This document shows positions 44,665 to 54,919 of a DNA stretch of 64,000 bases, one piece after another (positions within the stretch are counted from its first letter, which is position 1; each line of letters opens with the position of its first letter). The stretch is from positions 12,379,120 through 12,443,119 of the forward strand of contig JABAKD010000002.1 of the NCBI GenBank assembly GCA_012845835.1. The letters run 5' to 3'. The DNA is from Undaria pinnatifida. Its lineage: Eukaryota > Sar > Phaeophyceae > Laminariales > Alariaceae. The notes under the pieces are model-generated. The model did not search any database. It was not told where the DNA came from and worked only from the letters and a program-made list of their open reading frames with translations. A program made the translations under genes and the position numbers.

Positions 44665-45264
44665 CACTATAGAAGGATCACTACTGCTGTAGCTCATTTT
44701 CTTTGGATTATGGCTCATGGTCACAAAACCTGTAGGCAAAAACAAACAACTGGACCAGGTCAAGCCAGGTTGGGGTTTCGCTTGTTACCAATAGCGGCGT
44801 GTCTCCATCCGGCGCAAGGAGCACGACCCACCACATACCCAGGAATTATAATGAAGGAGATCGCGATTTGATCCCTTGACTGCCCCCTACACTAAGCTAG
44901 TATAGTGTGCACGAAAGGAGCCTAGGCAAGCGCCAAAATACCGGTCTTCTAGCACCTTAGCTACTGACTGCCTGGCCGCTCCCCTACCCTGTTACATAAC
45001 AGTTTAGTATGGCCAAACGATGCCTTGACGCGCAAAAAAAAACGGTATCTTAGTATGGCATATTTGCTGCTCACTGCCTGATCGCCCGCCCTAGACCGAC
45101 GCGCCTAAAACGACCGGCCTTTATTAACAACGCTATTTATGATACTACCCGCCCGAAAGCATAAGACTCGCCCTTCGCAAGAACAGGCGAATGTGTTGCT
45201 CACGACCGATGGACTTTGTCATGGCTCTTTACCGACGGCGTGATATGGTGGTCTCTCTATAGTG
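44665..45264. mobile_element. CACTA-like non-autonomous element (tentative)
   Basis: The left end CACTATAGAAGGATCACTAC and the inverted right end (CACTATAGAGAGACCACCAT on the minus strand) match at 15 of 20 positions. Both ends are bordered by CCGG, and subterminal 'ccggcacta' and 'caccggcaataggcac' motifs repeat around them. A third locus with the same subterminal text lies at 50160-50225. CACTA elements typically have such ends and subterminal repeats, but the 3-bp target duplication is not clear and there is no transposase. Confidence 0.45.
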
Positions 45265-45269
45265 CCGGT

Positions 45270-45398
45270 ACATGCAAGCGAACAACACCGGCAATAGGCA
45301 CCATTCAACCGGTACGACAGGGATACAGATCACCAGCGTAAAGATAACTGAATACAGAAGAAGCGGAGAAGGGCGGTGCTTCGGTCTGTCGCGTGTGG
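45270..45398 (-). other. Putative 3' UTR of SF3B5
   Basis: Sequence downstream (minus strand) of the SF3B5 stop codon. It runs into the CACTA-like repeat text near 45320. No canonical polyadenylation hexamer is obvious. Confidence 0.35.
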
Positions 45399-46642
45399 TC
45401 ATACATCATCATCGTCCTTCGCTGGAGGTGGTCCGCACGGCTGGAGCATTTTCTGTTGTTTATTTTCGTTAAGAGGTGCGAGAAAGAGCAAAAGCGGGGG
45501 AGAGGTAACACGACAGAGGGGTAATTTTTGTGTTAGCATTTCAGTTCACGAAATTATCAAGTATCTACTGATGCATATCCATCCTCGGATCCATGTCCTC
45601 ACCTCGTCAATGTGTATAGCACTACGATCGGTTTTGCCATAAAAAAAAGTGTACTGGTACATTATAGCACAGAAACGTAAGCATCGATCTCACACACATA
45701 AAACATATACTCACAATGCGTATCTATCTACCGATAAACGTCGATCACTTATTTACAGCTAAATACTACAGAAGGTAAATAGGTGTATACACAGATTCAT
45801 GCTATCCATGCACATCATCTCATCACCTCGAGCAGCTGGTAGCGCACGCGGCCAATGGCATTGTTCTCTGCCACTGCAAAGTATGAGAGCAAGTCGCTGT
45901 GTCCGATGTGCGAAGCGATCGAGTCTCGGTGCTGGTTGGTGGCCCACTCGCTGGCCAAGAAAAAAATCAGGGCCAGCGTAGGACAGGGAAATGAAGGGTA
46001 ATGAGGCAGGTCAACGGGTGGGATAGGGATCATCAACCGGGAGGGAGGGGGTGTTTGAACGTGGAGGAGGGCAGCGTTTCAACTGAGGGAAAGGGGACAT
46101 TTCGAAAGGGGGAGTAGGGGCATCTCAACGAAAGGGTGACTGGTGACTGGTTGTTCTTGTTGCTTTAACCTATATTTGACTGAATATAGTATCGCAAAAA
46201 ATGAAACAAAAACATGGCGAGTCTGAGATGAATATTAACAGGTAGAGCGTGAAGCAGTACTATTAATATTAATAGCACCATATTGAGCGAGTGAGGTACA
46301 GTTCCTTACATTGCACTTGGGACAAGTCCCCTATCGCTGTTGTTGTTGTTATTTGGTCAGCACAGCTCGTTTCGTCGATAAAATACATATCCCTTGTTGT
46401 CAGCACCCAGTCCGTTTCATCGATAAAATACGTACCAGCATGATAGAACCATAGACTACTTTGAATGTTTTTCGAGCAGTTTTGAAAGGGTTATAACCTG
46501 ACAACGAAACAGCAACTTCGAGGCTCCCCAAGAAGCTCCCACACTTTCACACCCACAATTTCGTGGTGTCCGAATGGCCAGTACCGATGTATTTGTTCTG
46601 GATGTGATCCCAACTCCGGTTCATGTTGAACCGGTCGGCCGC
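45399..46642 (-). CDS. SF3B5: SF3B5 (SF3b10), splicing factor 3b subunit 5; exons 46642-46557, 45950-45827, 45452-45399
   Basis: SF3b10 is a small (about 85 aa) nuclear subunit of the SF3b complex of U2 snRNP, which helps hold the branch-site duplex. The three exons translate as ADRFNMNRSWDHIQNKYIGT...HSDTTKF, EWATNQHRDSIASHIGHSDL..SYFAVAENNAIGRVRYQLLE and KMLQPCGPPPAKDDDDV-stop. They follow the family sequence end to end (compare human TDRY..., SKYIGTGHADTTKWEW, NQHRDSY, YFAIAENES, KMLQPCGPP). Splice sites: acceptor tttctgcag before 46642; donor ATT|GTGGGT at 46557 (phase 2); acceptor cttggccag before 45950; donor GAG|GTGATG at 45827 (phase 0); acceptor aacaacag before 45452. Introns are about 606 and 374 bp. 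All phases agree. The start codon lies in an upstream exon not yet certain. The acidic C-terminal tail is common in the family. I see no break, so it is probably a working gene. Confidence 0.93.
45453..45826 (-). other. SF3B5 intron (374 bp)
   Basis: Begins GTGATG and ends ..aacaacag on the minus strand. It contains no other feature I can support. Confidence 0.85.
45951..46556 (-). other. SF3B5 intron (606 bp)
   Basis: Begins GTGGGT and ends cttggccag on the minus strand. Plus-strand text near 46010-46140 is purine-rich. No nested gene. Confidence 0.88.
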
Positions 46643-48614
46643 CTGCAGAAAGGGGGGGCAGGGGACACGGAGCACGGGGACAAGGAGCGAGGAACACAGA
46701 GACAGGGAACACGGAACAATGGAATGGGGGACGCGGCGGTTAGCGTGCGCCTAGCGGGACATGGTAGTCGGCTTGGTGCTTACCCTTCACAGAAGAAGCG
46801 GTTGTGTAGGTCGCACAACAAGCTTCCGCGGGGACACACGAAGAAAGCGCTCGCAAGTCCGCACGCCATAACACGAGCGAATGCGAAATACATAAACCCA
46901 TACCGCGCCAAACATAGGTGCGACCGAAGCCGATTCTACGACCGCCGACCAAGATCTCTCTCCGGATTGAAGTCAGGACCGCCGACTTTTTTCTTCGACC
47001 AATCGCGACAAGCCAAGCAGAACCCGGAAAATAAACAGCAAGCAGCAGCAGCAGCAGCAGCAGCGCTGAACACCACCGAGAGTCTCGTGCGAGTCCCACA
47101 GTAGGAACTCACACAGAAGGATAGTCAGCTGGGATATTTGTAGCTGTCGTAAACTTTTGGGCGTTCGTGGAAGGTGCTGAAAGCTAAAAGTCACAACTCG
47201 TCAACTAACGGTTGTGTCGAAAGAGTATCCACGCCGGGCAGGGCGGACAGCAGCATACACGCAACACGCAAGGGCAAGGCAGAGATCAGAAGATCAGCTA
47301 GGATCGGGCCCGTTTGCGCACTCACGCCTGTGCCTCCCAGGGTGTACTAGACATAATACTTGTACCAGGGTGCCATGCGACCATTTCTGCTTCCTACTGT
47401 GCTTGGTACTGCTGTAACAGGCGACACGACCTTCAGCCTTCAGCACAGACTTGCTTATTGCATGGCCAAATCGCCTTGCTGTACTTACAATGTATACGAG
47501 CTGGGCCGGGCAAGAGGCCCTGATAAGGACAATATCGCAATATCACACCCAATTTTTGGAGTTTGGATCAGAAATTTTGACACGTGATTTCAAACAAGCT
47601 GAGCAAGACATTCAAAATCGGATGCAAAAAAAAAATGGAAAAAATGTCTTATTACGGTCGGCCCAAATTTTTGCTGAAGTTTGAGGCGGGGAAAAGTGCA
47701 TCGATTTTTTTTTTTTTTTTTGCATCTTACTTCTACTTGTTTTTTCAGCTTGATTCAAATCACGTGCCAAAATTTCAGGTCATAACTTCAAAAATTGAGA
47801 GGTCCATGGCTAAGTTTCCACCGAAGCGCCTCTGCATACAAATTTACATATATTTCAGGGATTCATCCATAACTTTCGAACGAAAGTGACCCATGAAATG
47901 AAACGCATATGTCCCTACTTCTCGCCCCAAGATGTACATGCCTAGAAAAATTGAGCCAATTCCATCCACGTTGTATTTCGAGCAATTTTAGAAAAAGCAA
48001 CACAAACAAATCATGAAAAAATGCTCAAACTAGGGGACGTGAGTGGCAAACACTTTTTTCGGCACCAACGTGGCAGATTCTCAAGCTGGAGGGCTTAAAC
48101 TGACCACCGTATCTAGCTGATTACGAGGATATGCTCAGTTTGCAGTGGGTCACTGTCGTTCAAAAGATATGCCCGACTGACGGATTAGGAGGTTTCTTGG
48201 CCGGCCCATTTCGTATTCCTTTCTCGTAGTTTGTGACCACAGAGCTCGTTTCCATGAGGCGTCAGGACGGACACGGGGTGTGCAGGATAGGTATTGATCG
48301 CTCACACCAAGCCTACCATTAGTAGTAAATCAAAAATAACCCAAGCTACATAAGTGGTGCAAATATCACGTGGCCCCCAAGTAACAGAAACCCCGCCAAA
48401 CACCCCATGGACCAGCACCCACGGGTCTCTCACGCCCAGCCTACTGCGGCGCTGCTGCGTTGTTGCTACGACTGCTGTGTGCGGCAGACGTCGCTCTTGT
48501 CCATACTGTAACCGAAATACTCCACGCAATGACTTATCAATGATGCTTGTCCTTCAAGGAAGTACAGCATGCTGTTAACAAGCGAACCGGGCGCGGAAAT
48601 TGAACTCTTACCAT
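46643..48614 (-). other. Upstream SF3B5 region, possible long first intron
   Basis: The acceptor is secure (cccctttctgcag). A candidate start lies at 48614-48612, where ATG is followed at once by GTAAGA. That would give a phase-0 intron of about 1.97 kb and restore M-A-A-D-R-F. Other first exons are possible. The region contains degenerate 'ggaacacgga' repeats (46660-46725), a (CAG)8 run (47037-47064, plus strand) and the inverted repeat at 47566-47781. The 176-codon plus-strand frame 46574-47104 overlaps SF3B5 antisense and is rejected. Confidence 0.35.
47566..47781. repeat. Fold-back inverted repeat, about 60-bp arms
   Basis: The left arm 47566-47626 ('gatcagaaattttg.cacgtgattt'...'gatgca') is the imperfect reverse complement of 47721-47781. 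The spacer has an A-run and a T-run. It looks like a small fold-back element. Confidence 0.65.
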
Positions 48615-48655
48615 GATTGCTGAGAGGTCTCCGCAGGGAGAGACGTACGGGTATT
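47782..48655. other. Non-coding stretch
   Basis: 48222-48280 contains the dispersed 'ctcgtagtttgtgaccacagagctcgtttccatgaggc' type repeat, shared in parts with 18755 and 58414. No gene. Confidence 0.4.
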
Positions 48656-50340
48656 CTACGTGCTCGGGTCAGGGTTGGCTGCCCTACGCGTAGTGCAGCG
48701 CAAAATCTTGTTTTCAGGTTTTGAGAAATTCGATTATCGTCGAATGAAGGGTTTCAAAACATTGCTTGGCTATGCAGGCAAGGGGGTACTCGAGAAAAAG
48801 CCCGGCCGGAGGCAGAACACCCGAGGCACCACACCACAGACCACTCCACAGCAGACAGAAGCAGAGCGCAGGCGACGATAGGCATCAGACTTGCTCATCA
48901 GCGGATTTTTTCCCCACGACGCGACGCGGTGGAACGATAAGGTGAGCAGAGGCCGACATGGAAGTTCAACTGTGAGGGAACTTCGTGACGTACAGCAGTA
49001 GTTCTTCGTGTTCAATGACTCGTTGGGTAAACCTCGTTGCTTGTTGCAGTTCACGCTAAACGCGTCGCGTATGATGCCAACATACCAACCCAAAGCAGAC
49101 GCAAGGAGACAGCACTTAGAACCCCCGACAACACAGCACACTGGCCTTGATTTGCCAAACCAACTACCTGAACGTCCCCTTTCCTCTCCTCTTCTTTTGT
49201 CCTACCAATTACCCCCCCCTTTCCTCTCGTCCTCCTTCTCATGGTATCATGGGGAAGGCAGCAAGATGAACCACGCTTGAACCGACAAAGCATCGAGCGT
49301 TTTGATCACTATGATACCGTGCTATGACAGGAGACAGGAGTGCTTGTCAGTTTTTGAGGGTTTCACCACCTCCCGCAGACGTGCTGTGACAGCAACAAAA
49401 CACTACTGTAATTGCACTAGACTGCTACCAGGTGCCTGGCATCTGGTAGGTCCTACGTAGTGGAAAACACTCGACCCAACACCCTTGCAACAGCCTTCCT
49501 TGACAGCGCGCGTTTTCCCTTGCTTGACAAGGGACATGTCTTGTGCCATCTGATACCAACATTTCATAGCCGAGTCTTCCACTCGTGCGTAGCCTCTCTT
49601 GTCAGTATGTCGTACGAGTTCTCTGCTGCCCTGGGTGATGTCACGTCACACACGGTCGCCAAAGAACCGATACCGTGGGAGTCCCCCAATAAGGCGGCCT
49701 GAGTACGGCGACATCCCGATATAAGGTGGTCAAAATCGCTTGGCAAGACGGGGAATTGCACGCATAACCTGAAGAGAATAGTGCGGCTTCCCTATACAAG
49801 GCGGTTATACTCGTATTGCTCTCGCACCACTCTCGCTGAGTGTACGCTCTCCCTCGTCTGCTCTGCTACCACCCGCCCGACCGTTGGCTTATTTACACCG
49901 CAGCGGCAGCAGCGAGATCGTCTAAATATGTATCTGTCTGCCGTTGCGAATAGGGATAGATGGCTCGTATCCCCCCATCCCTCTAACACAGATCGGCGCG
50001 GTGCCCCCCCCACTTGCTGCCTCCCTGCTCTTATCAGACCCTCTTCGTTCGGCCCAGGAAGAGGAGCAAAAGTGTCGTCCGCTGCGTGCACATACCACGT
50101 GCCAAGTGTATAGCAGTTGTTGGCAGCTGTGCTCGTTAAACGGAACTACCTGTTGGGCATCTCCCTATAGTGCTGGTTGAACAGTGCCTATTGCCGGTAT
50201 AGTGCCAGTGGAATCGCTTGACGCGGCGAAACTCGCTATGTTAGTACCACTATCGGTACTATACCCGATATTGCCGGGTGTCTGATATACTGAAGGCATT
50301 CTTCGCTGGCACATACTGACGCTATAAGGAGACCACCCCT
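48655..50340. other. No gene I can support
   Basis: A frame at 48710-48880 (+) follows a good acceptor (cttgttttcag) and reads FEKFDYRRMKGFKTLLGYAG..., but no partner exon is seen. 49680-49800 repeats 'ccc.ata.aaggcgg'. 50150-50225 carries the CACTA-like subterminal text. Confidence 0.35.
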
Positions 50341-50528
50341 GACTGTTGTTGGGTCGCGTGACTTCAAGCAGCTACAGGCTACCAGGTACATCGAACACGC
50401 TGCTCTTCAGGGTTCGTGCACCTGGTGCTATATCGTGCCAGGCACAAGGAAGAGCTTATTCACCAGTGCGGGCATCAAAGCTATACAAGGTACCAGGTAC
50501 AGCAGAGCAGGGGAGGGGGAAGCGAAAT

Positions 50529-51596
50529 ATGGAAGGCAAGGCCGTCGACGCTCTTCGCTTGGTGGCCCTATCGGGCGTAGTCCGCCCCTTCGAGATTGAG
50601 CTCGTGTGCCTGGCGGCATGCAACGCGTGTCGAGAGAGTAGCGCGGACTACTCGGTGGTCGTCAAAACCAACAACATCCGCACAGTAGTAAGACCCCCCC
50701 CACCAGTAACACTAGCACCAGCACCAACGGCAGCAGCAGCACCGAAACCGTCTGGACTAGTTTCCTGCAGTGGCAGCAGCACCAGCAGCACCAGCAGCAC
50801 CAACAGCATTAGCAGCGGCAGCAGCAGCAACAGCGACAACGATAACACCAACAACAACGGCGGTGGAAAACCTACAACCTCAATCAATATCACTACCACC
50901 ACACCAAGGATAACCCCCCATCGGCGAATATCCCGTCTAGCCTTCCATCTAGACCTCCAACTAACCCACGTAACCTGGCCAGAAGGCCTCCAAATCCTCC
51001 GCTTCGGCTGGGCGTTTGACCACCCCTTAGAATGCCCTCTTCCCCCCTCCCTCCTCGAGGTCGACCTGGGGGGCATCTTCAACCACCACGTCGAAGACGT
51101 GGCATGGCCGCCCCGACTCACCAAGCTCCGATTTGGCGACCGCTTCAACCGCCCCATAGAGCTCGCCACCTGGCCAGCCACCCTCAAGAGCCTCAAATTC
51201 GGGGCATCATTTGATCAGCGCATCGAATCTGTGGACTGGCCACCCGCCCTAGAAAGTCTAAGCTTAGGAGATGCCTTCAACCACCCCGTTAGGTCTGCCT
51301 CCTGGGCCACTACGAGCCTGAGGAGGCTTGATTTCGGGATGGCGTTCCGTGAAGCGGTGGAAGGGGTGGCGTGGCCGGCTGGCCTCGAAGAGCTCAGGTT
51401 TGGGGCTTGTTTCGACCAGGCCCTGGACACGAGGCAACTTCCCAGGAGTTTGCAACTCCTGCAGGTGCCGGACCTGTACCTGTTTGATGATCACACGTTT
51501 ATGATGCCGGGCCATTTGCCGGATGGCTTGCCGGAGGGCTGCGAGCTGTGCGTGCAGACGGTTGTCTTGTGCGATCAGGACCTTATCGCCTTTTGA
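50529..51596 (+). CDS. FNIP-repeat (leucine-rich type) protein, 355 aa
   Basis: ATG at 50529 (aaATATGG) opens a 355-codon frame ending TGA at 51596. The frame extends 61 codons further up to a TTG without another ATG. Residues 1-54 form a conserved-looking helical domain (VDALRLVALSGVVRPFEIEL...). Residues 55-130 are a Pro/Ala then Ser/Thr/Asn linker. Residues 148-300 hold seven units of about 22 aa with the core W-P-x-x-L-x-x-L-x-F-G-x-x-F-[ND]-x-P-[IVL]. This is the FNIP repeat, known from Dictyostelium, some giant viruses and stramenopiles, and thought to form a solenoid for protein binding. Residues 301-355 close the fold. The partner is unknown. No signal peptide or membrane helix. The linker overlaps CAG/AAC repeats; an intron there was considered, but GT-AG phases do not match. 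Confidence 0.85.
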   Translation: MEGKAVDALRLVALSGVVRPFEIELVCLAACNACRESSADYSVVVKTNNIRTVVRPPPPVTLAPAPTAAAAPKPSGLVSCSGSSTSSTSSTNSISSGSSSNSDNDNTNNNGGGKPTTSINITTTTPRITPHRRISRLAFHLDLQLTHVTWPEGLQILRFGWAFDHPLECPLPPSLLEVDLGGIFNHHVEDVAWPPRLTKLRFGDRFNRPIELATWPATLKSLKFGASFDQRIESVDWPPALESLSLGDAFNHPVRSASWATTSLRRLDFGMAFREAVEGVAWPAGLEELRFGACFDQALDTRQLPRSLQLLQVPDLYLFDDHTFMMPGHLPDGLPEGCELCVQTVVLCDQDLIAF

Positions 51597-52035
51597 TTGC
51601 TCTTGGGCGGGGGCTGAGGGGAACGCGGGAGAGGGAGGCGGGAAGGGGAGAGGGCGGAGAGGAAGGGGAAGTGGGGGGAGGAGGGGAGGGAGAGGGAGGG
51701 CGAAGAAAGGTCTTGTGCGACCAGCACCTTATCGCCTTCTGGTCGCTCTGTGGAGGGGACCGGAGAGGAGGGAGCGCGGGAGGGGGGAGCTATGGGCTCT
51801 TCTGATTGTTCTGGCGACGGGGGGAGGGTGGAGAAGGGGAGCCGGAGGGGAAGCGGCTATGGGCTCTTCTGGTTGCCCTGGGGAGGGGAGGAGAGGAGAG
51901 GGGGGCTATGGGCTATGATGATACCGTCATGACCCATGGGGGAGGAGGGGGGGTGAGGGAGGGGGAAGGGGAAGGGGGAGGGATGGGGGGGGGGTGGGAG
52001 GGGGATGGGGGGGCGGCGGGGAAGGTGGGGGGGGT
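51597..52035. repeat. Purine-rich degenerate tandem tail after the FNIP gene
   Basis: The last part of the gene ('gtcttgtgcgatcaggacctt' through 'atcgcctt.tg.t.gctct') is repeated at 51708-51750 with few changes. Shortened 'gctatgggctcttctg.ttg' units follow at 51790 and 51857, and 'gctatgggctatg' at 51905. The intervening text is almost pure G/A. Confidence 0.75.
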
Positions 52036-52780
52036 AATTTTGTTGTTGTTCTTGGTTTATCTGTCAGTGTTGCTTGGCGGTTTTCGCCCTTCTGTCGGAT
52101 GGGTAGATTCATCCCGGCGTGCTACTGGATATAGTAGACGCCACATATATTTTGCAGAGGGCGTAATTCCGTGTTTTACGAATTATTTAACACTGTTTTG
52201 TTGTTTGGTTATGGGTTACCCGTCTGTGTACTGTTGTCCTTGCGTGCGCTGATACGCGTCGTGACGGCGGTGTTTCAGATGCATCGTGTGATGATCGTGT
52301 TGTACTACTACGTACTACTATTGGTTAACCTTTTGCAAGTGGTCGAACGGACTAATACCCCACTAATTCCTCAACAGTATACAGCAACGGCCCTTTAACA
52401 AGACACCGGGATATTGGCCCAGGCTAGATTTCTGCGATGAGAAAAAGTGTGTTCCACACTAAACTGTAGTGTGCCGGCTCCCAAACGTTTTGTTTTCCCC
52501 TGGATTTCTCAGGCGAGTTTCTCGCGGGGCTGTTTCTTTGTCGAGGGCCGATAGTGTACATTAACGTTGTCAAAAAGTATGTACCTGGTAGGTGCCAGTG
52601 TAAATCATAGTTGGAGACGGTTGGGCCGCCCCACCTGTCCGTTTGGTAGAACACCTAATCTCTTATGAACTCCTATACGGAGGAGCTGTATCTGCACATC
52701 TACTGCAGCCTGTTGCGGCAACATAGCAAGCGGCCTTTTTTTGTTTTTCATGGTTATACGCAAGGATTTTCACGGTGTAG
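52036..52780. other. Non-coding stretch
   Basis: No gene or array that I can support. Confidence 0.4.
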
Positions 52781-52784
52781 AACC

Positions 52785-53165
52785 GAACCGCGGTGCAGTT
52801 TTTTCAATTGCAGAATCCAACCGCGCGGTGCGGTGCGATGCGGTACGGTGCGGAAGTCAGTATTTATAATCAAACGGCTCGGGGCGGTGCGGTCCGGTGC
52901 GGATTTTGTTTTTCGTTTTCATACGGCGCGAGGCGTCGCGGTGCGGTTTGAATTGGTGCGGTTCGGTAAAACACGGCCCATCCCCGCACCCCACCTTAAC
53001 GCACTACTCGATTTTGAAGGCCATAAGGGCCTTTTAACGGTTTTTGTTTTTGTGAAATTTGAACGGTGCGGGATTTTGCTTTTGGAATCGTACGGTGCAG
53101 TGCGGTGCGGTGCGGTGTGGATTTTTATTTGTTGAGAACCGTACGGCGGTGAAGTGCGGCTTTGT
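52785..53165. repeat. Degenerate GGTGC(G) repeat
   Basis: 'cggtgcggt', 'gcggtgcgg' and 'gtacggtgcgg' units alternate with T-rich 'ttttgtttttg' spacers. Frames through it are artefacts. Confidence 0.75.
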
Positions 53166-53210
53166 AGGTGAAGTGCGGCTTTGTAGGTGAAGTGCGGCTT
53201 TGTACAAGGC
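53152..53210. repeat. 19-bp tandem repeat, three units
   Basis: 'GGTGAAGTGCGGCTTTGTA' occurs three times in a row (the first unit with one difference at its start). Confidence 0.9.
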
Positions 53211-53214
53211 AAAT

Positions 53215-53935
53215 CGTGCGATGCGATTCAGTAAAACCCTTGCTTGTGTATTGCATACCTCTCGGTGCAAGGGCATGTCAAATAGCCGTTTTTATGCTCT
53301 GGAGATCGACAAGTCGATGTTATTCGTGCCTAACTACTTTTTCCTTCTGCTGCTGTACCTGATTTTTTTTTTTTCCCGGTGGCACTTATGAGTCGTTCTT
53401 CGGTCCTTGGAGGCGTACCTGGTGTGTCAATGTGTATACTACTGCACAGCGGTACAGGACACCTACGAGTAGCAGGGAACGGGATCACGATTGGCCCAGA
53501 ATAGACTCTTGCGTGGGAAAGGGAGCGTTGCTCACTAACTGCAGTACAACGGCATCGGCATTTCCAGGTTCTCTGTAAATCTCAGGCTGTGCGTGTCTTA
53601 ATTCTCGGTTTCGTACAGTTGGTATTGATCGGCATTTTATGTACAAAAGGATGAGAACAAGCGCAGAGCTGGTTTTGTTCTGCTTTTTTCAGGGGGGGAA
53701 AGGCGGTCGGGGTGTTTTTGTTAGGATATTTATTTATAGTGCAAGATGCGTGCGCTGTTTGGGTTTTGTATTACTTAGTGCATGCGGCTTCGACTTCTGT
53801 TCATATCGTGACATATTAATTCACTCTGTTTTAACTATTTTCATACCCGGGGTAGTGCGGAAACCTCTGTTCAGCCCCAGCTATTGCATGTTCTCCTGCT
53901 GCAGCGCCTGCAGGTCGCGTGTCTTCTTCCTCTTT
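53215..53935. other. Non-coding stretch
   Basis: No supported gene. Confidence 0.4.
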
Positions 53936-53937
53936 TA

Positions 53938-54255
53938 TCCTTGCGATATGGCGCTGAAGGTTGGAGATGAAGTGTATGTGGCACTCTCACACTAACTCCA
54001 CGTTTGTGGGTACTGCTGTACAGACCTTGTTTTTTCCTGCCTCATGTCCCTGAATATTGAAGATGAAATGTACGTGGCGTTCTCACATTGAATCCGACAC
54101 TCTTGGGAGTATAATCAGCACCAGTGCCTTTGTTTTTTTGGTCCTTGCGCTATGGCTGTGGGGATTGGGGACGTGTAAAATATCAATATGGAACTCTCAC
54201 ATTGACTCCACATTAAATCTTTTGAGGGTATTGCACCGTTTTTTGTTTTTTTTCC
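53938..54255. repeat. About 115-bp tandem repeat, three degenerate units
   Basis: Each unit holds 'ttggagatgaa.tgta.gtggc', 'ctctcaca.tgaatcc' or 'ctaactcca', and a T-run. An inverted copy of the unit lies at 54530-54590, giving a fold-back arrangement with a perfect palindrome at 54517-54534 between. Confidence 0.65.
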
Positions 54256-54845
54256 TTACGCTACGTGTAAACAAGGCAACAGTGGTGTTGTCTACACAGC
54301 AACAGAAGGTAAAGTTATTGCTACGCTTCATTGTAGCTTTGATAGTTACTGTTAAAGATAGACGTATTGAAAAACGTACCTGTGGTAGTATTTATGCTAC
54401 TACTGCTGTGTTATAATTTCACGAGGGCCTCATCTTCATTTGGACGGTGTTCAGAGCCGCCGTGGATCTACGAGGAAAAAATAGAAACGACATAGGTCTA
54501 TATTAATACTACACTACACAGCAGTACTGCTGTGCACCCTCAGACTTGGAGTCAATGTGAGCGTTCCATGCACTTCATCTTCAAAGAGGGAAACGGAGAA
54601 TAGGTACTGCACAGCAGTGTTTTTAGCCTATCCGAATCATGGGTGCCGGCGAATGCCTACACAATTCGTTGCCCTTGTAATATCGTGCCAGGTATGTTTC
54701 GTATTAATACTACGGGGACCGGCATCTGCAATGTGGTATTAGTAATGCCATTTGCTAATTTCCCACCACAGAAAAAGTATGCAGGAAAATAAACAAAGAT
54801 CAAACAACGCATCAGAACTCAAATATTTTACGCCTCCTTAAAGCT
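54255..54845. other. Spacer with inverted repeat unit
   Basis: Contains the inverted unit at 54530-54590 and the 18-bp palindrome CACAGCAGTACTGCTGTG at 54517-54534. No gene. Confidence 0.5.
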
Positions 54846-54847
54846 AA

Positions 54848-54919
54848 GGGGGTATAGCTCAGGGGTAGAGTGTTCGCTTCGCATGCGAAATGTCTGGGGT
54901 TCAAATCCCCATACCTCCA
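54848..54919 (+). tRNA. tRNA-Ala(CGC), copy 1
   Basis: A 72-nt cloverleaf: acceptor GGGGGTA/TACCTCC with the G3-U70 wobble that marks alanine tRNAs, D-arm GCTC...GAGT, anticodon arm TTCGC-TTCGCAT-GCGAA with anticodon CGC, and T-arm TGGGG-TTCAAAT-CCCCA. There is no intron and no encoded CCA. Internal A box (TAGCTCAGGGG) and B box (GGTTCAAATCC) are intact, and a T-run (tttgttttt) follows as Pol III terminator. This is the most canonical of the three copies. Confidence 0.96.

Noticed and set aside
46574-47104. 176-codon plus-strand frame beginning MASTDVFVLDV
   Set aside because: It overlaps SF3B5 exon 2 antisense, and its later part is low-complexity. The minus strand has a proven protein family match.
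48710-48880. Frame FEKFDYRRMKGFKTLLGYAG after a good acceptor
   Set aside because: No start, donor or partner exon could be fixed.
50688-50940. Intron within the FNIP gene linker
   Set aside because: Candidate GT and AG sites do not give matching phases, while the frame is open throughout.
51523-51932. Gly/Arg-rich frames after the FNIP gene
   Set aside because: They read the purine-rich tail. The FNIP gene stop at 51596 is the true end.
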